This document shows positions 39,622-52,400 of a stretch of 64,000 nt of DNA, one piece after another. Position 1 is the first letter of the stretch. Every line of letters begins with the position of its first letter. Origin of the DNA: SP5GCR1 sp965199685 (lineage in GTDB: Bacteria > Pseudomonadota > Gammaproteobacteria > Poriferisulfidales > Oxydemutatoraceae); NCBI GenBank assembly GCA_965199685.1, contig OZ241323.1, positions 496,001 through 560,000 of the forward strand. The letters are read 5' to 3'. A program made the translations under genes and the position numbers. Under the pieces are notes generated by a model that was given only the letters and a program-made list of their open reading frames with translations, searched no databases and was not told where the DNA came from.

Positions 39622-40326
39622 ATGAATAGAATAAAAAAACGAGTCATAAGACACTGCACTAAACAAGTAATAATTTTACTCGCTTTAGGTGTGTTGTTGT
39701 TTAGTATTCCTGCGCAATCTGCAGATAGCACATTCGGTTTTAGTAGTTTTCTTGGCAGGTTTCTTATCTCTAACGCTGCTGCTCAGACGGATACTACCCA
39801 AGCGGAAGTATCGGAGTCGGAAGACGAAGAACAGTACTATAAATATATGGATGGTGATACAGAGAGATATATTGTCTTGCGTCAAGATTTAGTTATGGAG
39901 AGATATAATCCCAAGCAGCAAGATGGTGCGGATAAACTACCGCCCAATGCAATTATCCTTGATGACGGTGAAAGGTTTCGTGTTGTTAAAAAACAAAGTT
40001 GGCATCAAGAAGGGGATGACGATTTGTTCCCGGTTTTTAGCTCGTTTAGCGGTGTTGTTATGGCGTTAAAAGGTGGCGTATTTCTAGTTTTTGAATCTAA
40101 ATTATCACAACAAGAATCGAATACTTTTTTTGCCGAGTATGGCATTGATCTAGCTAGAGTATCTCTAGTTGATGATATGGACGGTGTTTTTTTTATAGAT
40201 ACTAATCCAGGATTATCCTCGCTGGAATTAGCGAATAAATTGGCTAAAGCGGAGCAGGTAATCATTTCTGTTCCTAATTGGTGGAGCAATGATATTCAAT
40301 CACAGAAAATTCCTGTTTTTCAGTAA
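39622..40326 (+). CDS. stand-alone S8-protease propeptide-like secreted protein
   Basis: I start at ATG 39622 (MNRIKKRVIRHC), preceded by AGGAGATATT; the frame is open further up. The 234-residue product has a signal peptide and an acidic spacer (SESEDEEQYYKYMDGDTERY). A domain at about 150-225 follows the pattern of subtilisin propeptides (GVVMALKGGVFLVFESKLSQ, FFAEYGIDLARVSLVDDMDG, SSLELANKLAKAEQVIISVPNWW). The homologous sequence in locus 2 is the N-terminus of the protease itself. Here it ends at a TAA and the protease starts 138 bp later, so a chaperone/inhibitor domain appears to act in trans. No catalytic domain is present. Confidence 0.72.
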   Translation: MNRIKKRVIRHCTKQVIILLALGVLLFSIPAQSADSTFGFSSFLGRFLISNAAAQTDTTQAEVSESEDEEQYYKYMDGDTERYIVLRQDLVMERYNPKQQDGADKLPPNAIILDDGERFRVVKKQSWHQEGDDDLFPVFSSFSGVVMALKGGVFLVFESKLSQQESNTFFAEYGIDLARVSLVDDMDGVFFIDTNPGLSSLELANKLAKAEQVIISVPNWWSNDIQSQKIPVFQ

Positions 40327-40464
40327 CCAGTTGTCACGAAGCATTCAAATGGGGCTGTTGAAAAATTATCCAATCTGTAGGGTCAGACTAACATATCCTT
40401 TCAAAGGGTACTGTTGTTGGACAAATAAAACCAATACTTTTGCGTTACCACAAGTGGTGTAAAC
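40327..40464. repeat. spacer with MITE end that separates propeptide and protease genes
   Basis: This 138-bp spacer has no counterpart in locus 2, where about 12 codons join the two domains. It contains a MITE-type left end (ATGGGGCTGTTGAAAAATT, near 40350). The TTG used by the next gene has only a weak ribosome site (AAGTGGTG). Confidence 0.6.
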
Positions 40465-43400
40465 TTGAATATTTTTAATGCATTAACACTATTTTTGATA
40501 ACCATATCAGTTGCTGCTGGACAAAATCTATATGCACATCCATGCTTTCAATATGTTGACAAACCTATTTCTCAATCAGGGATAGCTCAGGATAGCCAAC
40601 AGTGGCATTTGACAGGTATGGGCAGAGAGGCTAATAATACCTCGACTGTGGATATTCAAGTTAAAGATGTTAAATATAAAGGAGAAGGTATACTTATTGG
40701 GGTAATAGATACTGCTACTTGCTTAGGGCATGCAGACTTAAGAGCAAATATCTCGAAAAAGCATTCAAGTAAAATTGGCTATGATGAGAAAAGCATTTTT
40801 AGTCATGGAACTCAAGTTTCAGGTATTATTGCGGCAGCGGAAAACAACATAGGGGGGAGAGGAGTGGCTCCAAAAGCCAAGATATTCAGTGTGGAGGTTC
40901 TTTTAAATAATGATACTGTTAGCCCTTATAATCGTGCAATTGCAATAAGACGACATTATGAAGATGTAGCCGTGTATAACAATAGCTGGGGGAAGAGTAC
41001 ACCATTTAGTGATATAGGTTTTAGTTACCTATTTGATAGATCAGAAAAGAAGGGTATTAATGAAGGTTTTAAGGGTAAAGGAAGTGTCTATGTATGGGCT
41101 GCCGGGAATTACCATTGTGCGATTGATGATCAAAAGAAGAAGCCTGTTGCATGTGGTTATGATAATTCAAATTATGATCCTTACTTAAGTTCTTACGCAA
41201 TTATTTCTGTTTGTGCCGTCAATGATATAGGAGTACGCGTGCCCTATTCCGAAATGGGAGCTAATTTATGGATATGTGCACCATCACAAGGTTGGCGTGA
41301 GGGGCATCAGGAAGGAATTTATACCACAAATAGTACTACTCCTACCAAACATACATTTTTAACTAAATATAACCATAATTTCAATGGCACTTCGGCAGCT
41401 GCACCTCAAGTTTCCGGTGTAGTTGCTTTGATGCGTGAAGCTAACGACAAACTTACTTGGCGTGATGTGAAATTAATTTTAGCTGCTACTGCCGAAAAGA
41501 TAGATGAGAATAATGAAGGGTGTAAATCGTCTTATTTACATCTTTTCTCCATTAATTCCGAATGTAATGGTAATGGTGAATGGTTAGAAGGTGCTAATAA
41601 ATATGATTCAAGTCTGGAAAAATATAGCTTTAATCACCAGTATGGTTTTGGTTTGGTTAATGCAAAAGCTGCGATTGAGTTAGCTGAAAACTGGACGAAT
41701 GTTCCCAAGATGGCCTCTGTATCCTCAAGAAAGGTAAAGTTTGACAGTGATAGAGCAGCATGTGTTGGAGAACATTGTGCTAATCTTAGCGACATCACGA
41801 TTAATACAAATGATATAGATTTCATAGAATATGTAGAGATTGAATTAACAGCTCGTCATCCTTCGTTTAGTGATCTGAGTATCCGATTGAGATCCCCTTC
41901 GGGTTTTAGATCTGAGCTTGCAGTTCCGGTGAATAGTAAGATTTCTGGAGCACATCTAGAGCCTATTAATAATTATTGGAAAAAAAGAAAAAAACTTAGT
42001 TTTAGTCCTTCTTGGCGTTTTGGCTCGGCCAGGCACTTGGGTGAAGATGCAAACGGTAACTGGAGGTTGGAAATCATAGATAGAAAAACCGAAAACGGTA
42101 ATAGTCGTTTAGGCGATATAAAATCTTGGAGTATTAAGTTTTACGGACATGATTCGTCTGAATTTTCTAGCGATGCAAATCTTGCAGACTTGACCTTATT
42201 AAGTGACTTCTCAGGCAAAATTGATTTGAATTTTTCCCCCAATAGAACGCGTTACACCGTAAATGTAGATCATGGTATTGCTCGTGTTAAGGCAATGCCA
42301 GATCCAGCAGATAGCAAAGCAAGGATTATAAAAAATACTGCCAAAGGTTTTATTAATCTCTCCCCAGGTCAAACACGCAATATAGAAATAGAAGTAACCG
42401 CCCAAGACGGTACTAAAAAGGTCTATACGATTGCGGTGAGGAGGGCTGTTGCTTCTGGGCAGAGCAACGAGTTGACTGGATTGAGTTTGTCAGACGGGGT
42501 GCCTTTGAACTTTAGGCGTGCGCAAAGGAATTATCGCGTCAATGTTGCCAATAATATAAGAAGTATCAGAGTGACACCGACTGCTGCTAATAGTGCCACG
42601 AGAATTGAGGTTGACGGCCGAGTTGTGGTAAGTGGTAGGGCTAGTAATACCATTAGTTTGCAGGAAGGTTTGCGCACCGTTCGAGTAGTCTTAACTACCG
42701 GCAGCGATAGAGAGACATATTTTATTGAGATCATACGAGCGGCAGCGAGTGTTAATTTGAGTGACGATGTCACTTTGCAAGACCTTCGGTTATCGGGTAT
42801 CAGTTTGAACGAAAGTTTCTCTTCCAACAGAAATAGTTATACGGCTGATGTCGGAAGCAATAGCCGCAGTGTCAGCGTCATCCCCACGGCAAACCATCGC
42901 GGTGCCACAATCACGGTAGATGGTTCTACAGTAGCAAGTGGAAGAAGCCAAAACATCAGCTTGAACTCCAATCAACAAACTATTAGGATCGTAGTTACAT
43001 CGGAGGATGGTGGTTCTGTTAGAAATTATACGATAGCAGTAACACGGGCGCAGAGTAGCGATGCCGATCTGATTAGTTTGAGCCTAAGCAACGCTTTTCT
43101 AGGACACGACCTTTCCTCTATAGGACTTGCCCCCGCCCCAACTACTTTTTCTCCTAGCCAAACAGGCTATTTGATAAGTATCTATGAAGGACACACTTCA
43201 CTTGAAATGCATTTGGTTGCTAAAGATCCAGCCGCAACGATTACGATAAACGGGAAATCGGCAAAAAGTGGTACCAAAAACAATGTAGATATAAAAAATA
43301 CTAGTGTAATTTCGGTAAAAGTAACTTCTGGAAATAAGAGCGTTAGCAAGGAATATCTCTTTGCCGTTCTCAGACGTGATTTTTTCACTACTTCTCATTC

Positions 43401-46400
43401 TGCCCCAGGATTAAGTGATTTGATGTTTGCACAACCGTCTGGAAATCGCGTTAGTTTGGAGGGAAGGAGAGGGCGCAGAGGCTTTGATCCTCAGACTAGC
43501 AATCATGATGCAGAGGTTGATACAGATGTAGGATATATCACTATAACACCGGTTGTCCGTCGCATTGATGGTGTGCAAATTACGGTCAACGGTGACACGG
43601 TGGCGAGTGGCAGTAGCATAGATGTTGCTTTGGAGAAAGGCAATAATACGATTACCGTCGTTGTGACCCTTCTTGCAGGAGGCAACAACAATATCTATAC
43701 GGTAGAGGTAGAAAGAGCTTATTCAGACGATGCGACACTGAGTTCTTTGCGTGTGATCCATGATGAAGGGGATTTATCGGAGGAAATTGATTTGGATCCG
43801 CCTTTTTACAGTGGTAGAAGAGGTTACAAAGCCAGAGTAGGAAGCGATATTGAGTGGATTGATATATTCCCGCAAGCAAAGGATAGCGAGGCGACGATTA
43901 GAATTAATAATAGTAGGCTAAGACGTAACTCGGATAGTGTGAGGTTGAACGCGGGAGACAATGACATAGAGGTAGAAGTAGAAGCGGAAAACGGCGATAG
44001 AAGAGAATACGGTATAGAGGTATGGCGCGGGAGTGCTGACGATGCAACATTGTATAGCTTGAAATTGTCAGGGGGTGTTAATTTTGAAAGAGAAAGACCT
44101 AAAAGAACATCTTATTGGGTTGATGCAGGGAGTAATATCAATAGTGTGATAGTAACACCTATTGCAAACGATTCGGCTGCTTCGGTTACCATTGTTGCTA
44201 ATGGTGAAACAGTAGGTAGCGGTCAAGTAGGGCAAGCCGTCAACTTAAATGAGGGAGAAAATACTATTAATATTAATGTGGTATCAAGCGACGGTAATCA
44301 TACAGAAAGCTATAGGATTCGGGTTGATCGCGCAAGTGAAGCCGATGTAAGTCTACGCAGATATCCAAGTTTATCGGATGGTATCCGTTTGAGGAGGAGT
44401 CAGAGCAATGATGTTCTATTTACCGGGGAGGCGGATTACGATATCGGCCACATAACGGTTGAGATCAATACCAACGATACCGGCGCACATATTACGATAA
44501 ATGACGAGTCGGTAGCGAGCGGAGAGGAAAGTCGCAACATTCCGCTTAATGTTGGAGTGAATATCATCACCGTGCGTGTCGTATCAAACGACCGTAGTGC
44601 CGAGAAAACTTACACGATAATCGTAACCCGTCTGGAAGTTTCTATGGATTACGACAGCGACAACGACAATCTGATTGAAATTAGAAATCTAGAGCAGTTA
44701 TATTCGATGCGTTATGATTTAAGCGATAGCAATGCTCATGCGGCGGCGTTTCCCAGCTACGATATGGATCGTAGTTGCCATTCAAGATGTATCGGTTATG
44801 AATTGATGGCAAATCTTGATTTTAATGACGATACAAGTTATCAAGATTTAGGCAACAAAAGTAATTGGACGAGTGGCGAAGGTTGGTTGCCGATTGATGA
44901 ATTCAATGTGCACTTTGACGGCAACGGTTATAGCATCGCAAATCTATTTATAAATAGAATCGATCACAATATAGGTTTGTTTTCCAAAATTGATGATGAA
45001 GCACATATCAGGAATATCGGCATCGTAAACGCACGAATTACCGGGCTTGATGAGGTTGGTGTTTTAGTCGGAGAAAACGACGGCGGTAAAGCCTCTAATA
45101 GCTATGCAACTGGCATGGTTACCGGAGATGATTCAACTGGTGGACTAATTGGACTCAACCATAACAACGGCATTATAGCCGGCAGTTATGCTACGGTGAA
45201 TGTATCGGGTGACTATGCGATTGGTGGATTGGTTGGACAGAATAGTACGAGATATTTTCGTGGCCTAGGCGGCACCGTATCCGATAGTTATGCAACAGGG
45301 AGCGTGTCGGGGCGAAGTAGAGTAGGTGGCTTAGTCGGGAATGATAAGTGGCAGGAGACAGAAGGTGAATCGGGGATTATATCGGATAGCTATGCGATAG
45401 GTTATGTGTCAGGAGCCTTGCGCGCTGGAGGTCTAGTTGGTCTTGCAAGCAATGATTATGATTACAATAGTAGACAAATAACCCACAGCTATTGGGATAC
45501 CGACACGACGCAGCAGATAGAGAGTGGTGGTGGCACTAACCTAACAACGGTGTTAATGATTTCTCCGACATCTCCGAATGCAACCGCGCCTAACCGTTAT
45601 ACCGGCTGGAATACAAATAAATGGCATTTTGGAAACAACCAACAATATCCTGTGGTTCGTTATTACGAAAATTGTGAGCAAATATCAAGCAATAATCCTT
45701 ATAACAATGAAGGAGATTCAAATCAGCCTGATTGCGGCGATTTATTGCCGGGACAACGCGCACACTTGATTGACTTGAGTTTATCGGACGACACAAAAAT
45801 ACAACCCTTGTTTAATAGAATATCCAACTATTATGTTGCCACCATAAGTACGGGAACCTCGTCTGTAGAACTAACGCCGACTGCCAGCGATAGTACCGAT
45901 ATAATTGCAATTAAAAAAGACACTATGACCACCTCCGTTGCCAACGGCGGCACACACACGGTCTCTCTAGACACCGGCAACAATCTTATTGATATCATTA
46001 TTACTAGCCAAGACGGTAGCGTGAGAACCTACACTATCAAATTATTGCGAGTGACAACGGATGTTGACTACGACACCGACAACAATGATCTGATAGAGAT
46101 TGCTAACCTAGAGCAGTTGGATGCGATTCGCTACGACTTGGATGGCAATGGAATTAGTGACGATACCGTCAATTACGAACTCTATCAACAAGCCTATCCC
46201 GGCTTTTCGGGTTGTGCCGATAGTTGTAAAGGCTATGAGTTGACCACTGACCTAGATTTTGATGATGATGATTATCGCGAAGCTATTGCGAATAAAGATG
46301 CCTGGACCGGCGGAGAAGGTTGGCAACCTATAGGAGGACGATACGATAAAGCGTTCAATGCGATACTTGAAGGTAACGGTTATACGATAAGTAATTTGTT

Positions 46401-49400
46401 CATAGATAGAAGCACTAGTGTTGGAGTGACCGGCCTGTTCGGGACGGTAGCAAATAATGCTCGGATTCGTAATATCGGATTAATAGATATACAAGTCACT
46501 GGAAACAATTATGTAGGTGGTTTAATTGGTAGAAGCTACGGTGCCTCAGTTTCCGATAGCCATGCGACCGGTAGCGTGTCGGGAGAATATCGTATTGGTG
46601 GTTTAGTCGGATATGGCAATAGCAGTAGTACAGTGGTTAATAGTTATGCTTCGGGTAGTTTAATAGCCAGAGGCAATAGTTCCGCTGTGGGTGGTTTGAT
46701 CGGAGGAAATTTAGGTATTGTAGTTGACAGCTATGCTTTGAGTAGCATCTTAGCAAATGGAAGTGAAGGAAGGAGCGTTGGTGGATTAGTGGGAAATAAC
46801 GGTGGTACTATAAATAATGGCTATGCCTTGGGCAGCGTCGTAGTAAATGCAATTAGAGGAGGAAGTAGCATCGGTGGATTAGTGGGATCTAACGCTGGCA
46901 CCATAACTAATAACTATGCTTTGGGCAACCTAGTATTGAATGGAAGTGTAGGGTGGGGCACTGGTGGATTAGTGGGACACAACGGCGGTAATATAACTAA
47001 TAGCTACGCTTCTGGTGACGTAGTAGGGGACGGAAGGTGGGATGACATTGGAGGGTTAGCCGGTTCTAATTCTGGCACCATAGCTAATAGCTATGCAGCA
47101 GGAGATATGTTGGGATTTGAAGATATTGGCGGATTAGTGGGCAGAAATAGAGGGACGGTAACTAATAGCTATGCAACTGGGAATGTTTCGGGAAATAATA
47201 CTGTCGGTGGCTTAGTAGGCAACAATGATGGTGCGATAACTAATGGTTATGCAATAGGTAGTGTATCAGGGTATGAAGCTGTTGGTGGATTGATAGGTCG
47301 CTTTTACGACCAGAGTGGAAGCTTAGTAAAAAATAGTTATGCGGCGGGTAAAGTGACGGGTAGCCAATACGTCGGCGGTTTGATTGCTAGGACCGTTTGT
47401 ACAGAAAGTATAGGCATTAATTGTACTGGTGCGGTATCAAGTTATTGGAATACCAATACGACAGGACAAATGACGAGTGATGGTGGAATAGCTTTGGCAA
47501 CTGAACAGATGATTACACCGACTACCCCGGATGCGAATAACCCCAGCCGCTATAGCGGTTGGGCTACCACCGACTGGGATTTCGGCAATGCTCGGCAGTA
47601 TCCTGCGGTGCGTTATGCCGAGCATTGCGAGACGGTAGGTAAAAATATCTATCGCAACGAAGGTGATCTAAAGCAGCCCGATTGTGGTGATTTATTACCA
47701 AGGCAGCATACCTATTTGACTATGTTGGCATTATCGGACGATACTGATTTATTCCCAACATTTAATCGTTTGCACAGAGATTATACGGCTAATGTAGATG
47801 CGAACATTGACTCTTTATCCATTACCCCGACTGCGGAAACGGCTGCTAATATTAGAATCAATGGCACAGAAATTACAAGCGGTGCCTCATATTCTGTTTC
47901 TTTGCAACGAGGAAGCAATATCATCTCCATTTCGGTTATAGGACAAGATGGTAGCGTTGATACATATCGCATTACGGTTTTGCGTGCGACTCAAACGAAT
48001 TACGATGCCGACGGCGATAATTTGATTGAAATTAATACCCTTGAACAACTCAATGCAATGCGCTACGACAGCGATGGTGACGGCATTAGCGACGGTGCAA
48101 TTAATTCCGATGATTATCTGAGTGCTTATCCCAGGTTTGCAGGTTGTTCTGATACTTGTATCGGCTACGAACTAGTCAGCGATATTGATTTTGAGGATAG
48201 TGCAAGCTATCAAGATATAACAAATCAACCTAATTGGATTGACAATGAGGGTTGGCAACCAATTTTTCTGTTTAATGCGATATTTGAGGGTAATAACCAT
48301 ACTATAAGTAATTTATTTATAGAACGAGAAGATAGTGATAATGTAGGTTTGTTCGAAATCACGGGTAGCAACGCACAGATTCGTAATATCAATTTAAGCG
48401 ATGTACAACTAATAGCAAGAGGGTATGTCGGTGGACTGATTGGGTTTAATCACGGAACGGTATCAAATAGTTACACGACCGGAAATATACTAGGAAGTTA
48501 CAATATAGGCGGGCTCATCGGAGAAAATCATGGAACAGTATCTGCCAGCTACACCAAAGCCAATGTGGAAGGAGATAATGGTAATATTGGTGGTCTTATT
48601 GGACGGAATGAAGGCACAGTATCCGACAGCTATGCTGCAGGCAGCGTATTTGGAGATAGAAGAGGGGTCGGCGGGTTTATTGGATGGAATGAAGGTATGG
48701 TATCCGACAGCCATGCCGTGGGTAGTGTATTCGGAGATGATAGGGTTGGTGGACTCATTGGAGCTAGCGGAGGTATGGTATCCGATAGTTATGCAACGGG
48801 GAATGTGTCGGGAGACCAAATTGTTGGTGGACTCATTGGTTATAACAATAGCACAGCAACTAGAAGTTATGCAACAGGCAGCGTATCAGGGACTCTATTA
48901 ATCGGTGGGCTAATTGGAGCTGGGGATGCTATAAACAGTCACGCCTTGGGAGATGTATTAGGAAGAGAAGATGTCGGTGGACTAATTGGAAGTGGGGACG
49001 CTATTAACAGCTATGCTGTAGGAAGTGTATCAGGAACAGAAGCAGTTGGTGGGCTAATTGGACGAGGCGACGCTATGAATAGTTATTCAACGGGTAATGT
49101 GTCGGGAACACAAGATGTTGGTGGATTAATCGGGAATAATGTTTGGGGGAAAGTATCAAATAGTTATGCTATGGGAGATGTATCGGGGGCTTCCCATGTA
49201 GGAGGTCTGGTAGGCGATAATGCGGGAAGTCTGTCTAGAGATGAACCTTTTGGTTTTATATCAAGTAGTTACGCCACAGGTCGTGTTACAGGAACCCAAT
49301 ATGTCGGGGGCTTAGTCGGTAGTAATGTTTGTGTTAATTTAGATAATCCTAGTAGGTGCTCTAGACACTCAATCTCAGAAGGAACTATCACTGCGAGCTA

Positions 49401-52400
49401 CTGGGATAGCAGTACAAGTGGTCAGACGAGGAATAACGGTGGCACACCTCTAAGCACATCACAGTTGATTACCCCAACAGCACCCAATGCAGTTAGCCCA
49501 AGTCGTTATAGTGGCTGGGATTTAGATAACTGGCATTTCGGCAATAACGAACAGCATCCTGCTGTTCGCTATGTTGAGTATTGTGAGAACATATCAAACA
49601 ATAACCCAAATCTTAATCAAAACGACTTAAAACAACCTGATTGTGGAGATTTATTGCCGGGACAACGTTACGCTCATTTAATCGCTTTGAGTTTATCCGA
49701 CAATACGACACTAGAGCCGTCGTTTAATGAAAACATCCTAAATTATACGGCAAGAGTAGCCCCCTATACTTCCAGTATCGGGATAGCGGTTTCTGCAGAA
49801 GATTCGGTTCGTACTATCACGATAAATGGTACGACGGTTGCGAATGGTAACGTACATACCGTCTTGTTGCCATTGCTTAAAAATATCGTTGATATATCTG
49901 TGACCGCACTGGATTACAACGTAAAAACATACAGCATCACGGTGTGGAAAGTTTCCCGAATGAATTATGATACCAATGGTAACAATCTGATTGAGGTTAA
50001 AAATTTCCAGCAGCTTAATGCGATGCGGTATGATTTGAATGGTGATGGTATCAGCGATGTCATAGGTAATCGCGATAGCTATTTAGAGGCCTTTGTTGGT
50101 TTTTCCGGTTGTTCTAGCGGTTGTATTGGTTATGAGTTAGTCGGCAATCTTGATTTTCAGAACGATGAAGATTATGAAAATATTTCTAATAAGTCTAGCT
50201 GGACTAGAGGAAGAGGTTGGTTTCCGATATCACGGTTCAACGCAATATTTGACGGCAACGAACACCAAATTAGTAGTTTGTTTATTAATAGAGGAGATTA
50301 TGGGATAGGTTTGTTTGGTGATGTAGGCGAGGATGCACATATTCGTAATGTCCGATTAATCAATGTACAAATTAGAGGAAGAAATGGTGCTGGTGGTTTA
50401 ATCGGAAGAAATTCCGGTATGGTATCTAACAGCTATGTTGAAGGAGAGGTAGAGGGAGAAAACGGCACTGGCGGCTTGATCGGATACAATGGGCGCAATG
50501 GCATTGTATCTAACAGCTATACGAAAGTTAATGTGTCGGGGCACAACTCAGTAGGCAATCTGGTTGGAGATAATTCTGGTGGTGATATTTTGGGTAGTTA
50601 TGCAATGGGCAACGTGTCGGGAGAGAGAAGAGTTGGTGGCTTGATTGGGGAGAATAATGGCGATATAGTGAATAGTTACGCGATAGCGAATGTAGTGGGA
50701 AGTAATCAAGTTGGTGGCTTGGCAGGGACTGGACGCTATATTGAGAATAGTTATGCTATTGGGCATGTTCAAGGAGAAGAGCGCGTTGGTGGTCTAGTTG
50801 GGGAAAAGAAATTTCGCCATGTAGGTAATTATCGAGAAGGCACAGTAAGGCATAGCTATTGGAACATAGAAACCTCGGGACAGTCAATCAGCGATGGTGG
50901 TATTGGCCTGTCCGAACTTGATATGACTATTGCGACGATGCCCAACGAGAGTAACCCCAACCGTTATATTGGTTGGGATACGACACATTGGAATTTCGGT
51001 AATACGCAACAATATCCTGCGCTTCGCTATGTTGAAAATTGTGAGCATACCGGCAGTAATATCAATCTCAACGAAGATACATCGGTACCTGATTGTGGTG
51101 ATTTATTGCCCGGGCAAAGGGATGTGAGTTTAATTGCATTGAGTCTGTCAAATAATGTGCGGCTAAGCCCGGCATTTAACCAAGAGACAACCGAGTATCG
51201 TGCGCAGGTATTAATGGGATTGGAACACCTTGCCGTTAGGGTAGTAGCGAGCAATGATGTAGAGGAGGTGACAGTCAATGGTGAGCCGGTGGCAAACGAG
51301 AGTTTGAATGTTGTGTCTTTAGAGGAGGGTGACAGTATCATTACGATAGTGGTGGTCGGCGGTAGGGGAGCTATTGCAAAATCCTATGTGATTACCTTAA
51401 CACGACGAGGTAATAGTGCCCCACGAGTGAACCAAGAGCTGAGAGATCAAATCGCAGAAGTCGGCGAGCCTTTCAGTTATGCGATTCCGCAAAATACTTT
51501 CCTGGATGCAGACGGTGATAGCTTGATTTACTATACCCGAGGATTGCAGCCATCAATTGATCCGTTTTCGGACGATGGCATCACGTTTGATCCGAGTGAT
51601 AACACTTTTAGCGGTATACCGGGTTATGGAGATGCCTCACAGGATACTGATGAACATATCATTACCGTTGGCGTTAATGATAGATATGGTGGTACTACAG
51701 AAAGTAGTTTTATGCTTTTTGTTAATAGCGAACCTACAGGCATTGTAGACATTGAAGCCGACATTACTAAAATGCAATTAGTGGGGCGGAACACTTTGGA
51801 TGATGCGAACGGCGGGATTGTAGATATGGAGCATCAATGGCAAAAAGAACAGGACGATGATTTCGTAAATATCCGCCGAGCCAAATCTTTATCTTATTTA
51901 TTGCCGAATACCAAGAAAGCACGTGCTGCAGGTAATGTTTATAGACTCAATACTCTTATCACTGATGGTATCGGAGAGGTTTCAGGCTTTTCAACAGATT
52001 ATGTTTTACCGAATTGGGCACCTAGGGTTATGATCACAAGAAGCACACAAACGATAGTAGAAGGCGATGTTTTGTTTTTGGAGGCACAAGGAAGTGATCC
52101 TAATTTAGATAAAATCAAATACAACTGGCAGCAGATAAGTGGCCGTAATGTAATGAAGGGTATAGACAGAAGAAACCCCATACTAGAAGTACCAATCTCA
52201 GCTCAGGTTGTTGACAAAAAACATAGTACGAGGACGCTAGTATTTGCGGCAACAGTACGGGACGAAGGGGGTAGCCGTAGCAGTGAGCAAGTATCTATTA
52301 TTCTGGAAAAGATAGATAACGGACAGGTTGCAGCACTTGGTTCACCTATACAAAATGGCCGTATGTTAACTGCGCCGCCTATAGATTTGGCATCGGATAT

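Noticed and set aside
48530..48901. Open frame of 123 codons inside the first giant gene (and its counterpart at 61842-62315).
   Set aside because: Both lie in the +1 frame of the GLUG region and owe their openness to the repeated codons; they have no ribosome site and mirror each other only because the parent genes are paralogous.
44650..51115. Regularly spaced repeats considered as a CRISPR array.
   Set aside because: Units are diverged, in frame and translate as GLUG motifs; no constant direct repeat with unique spacers.
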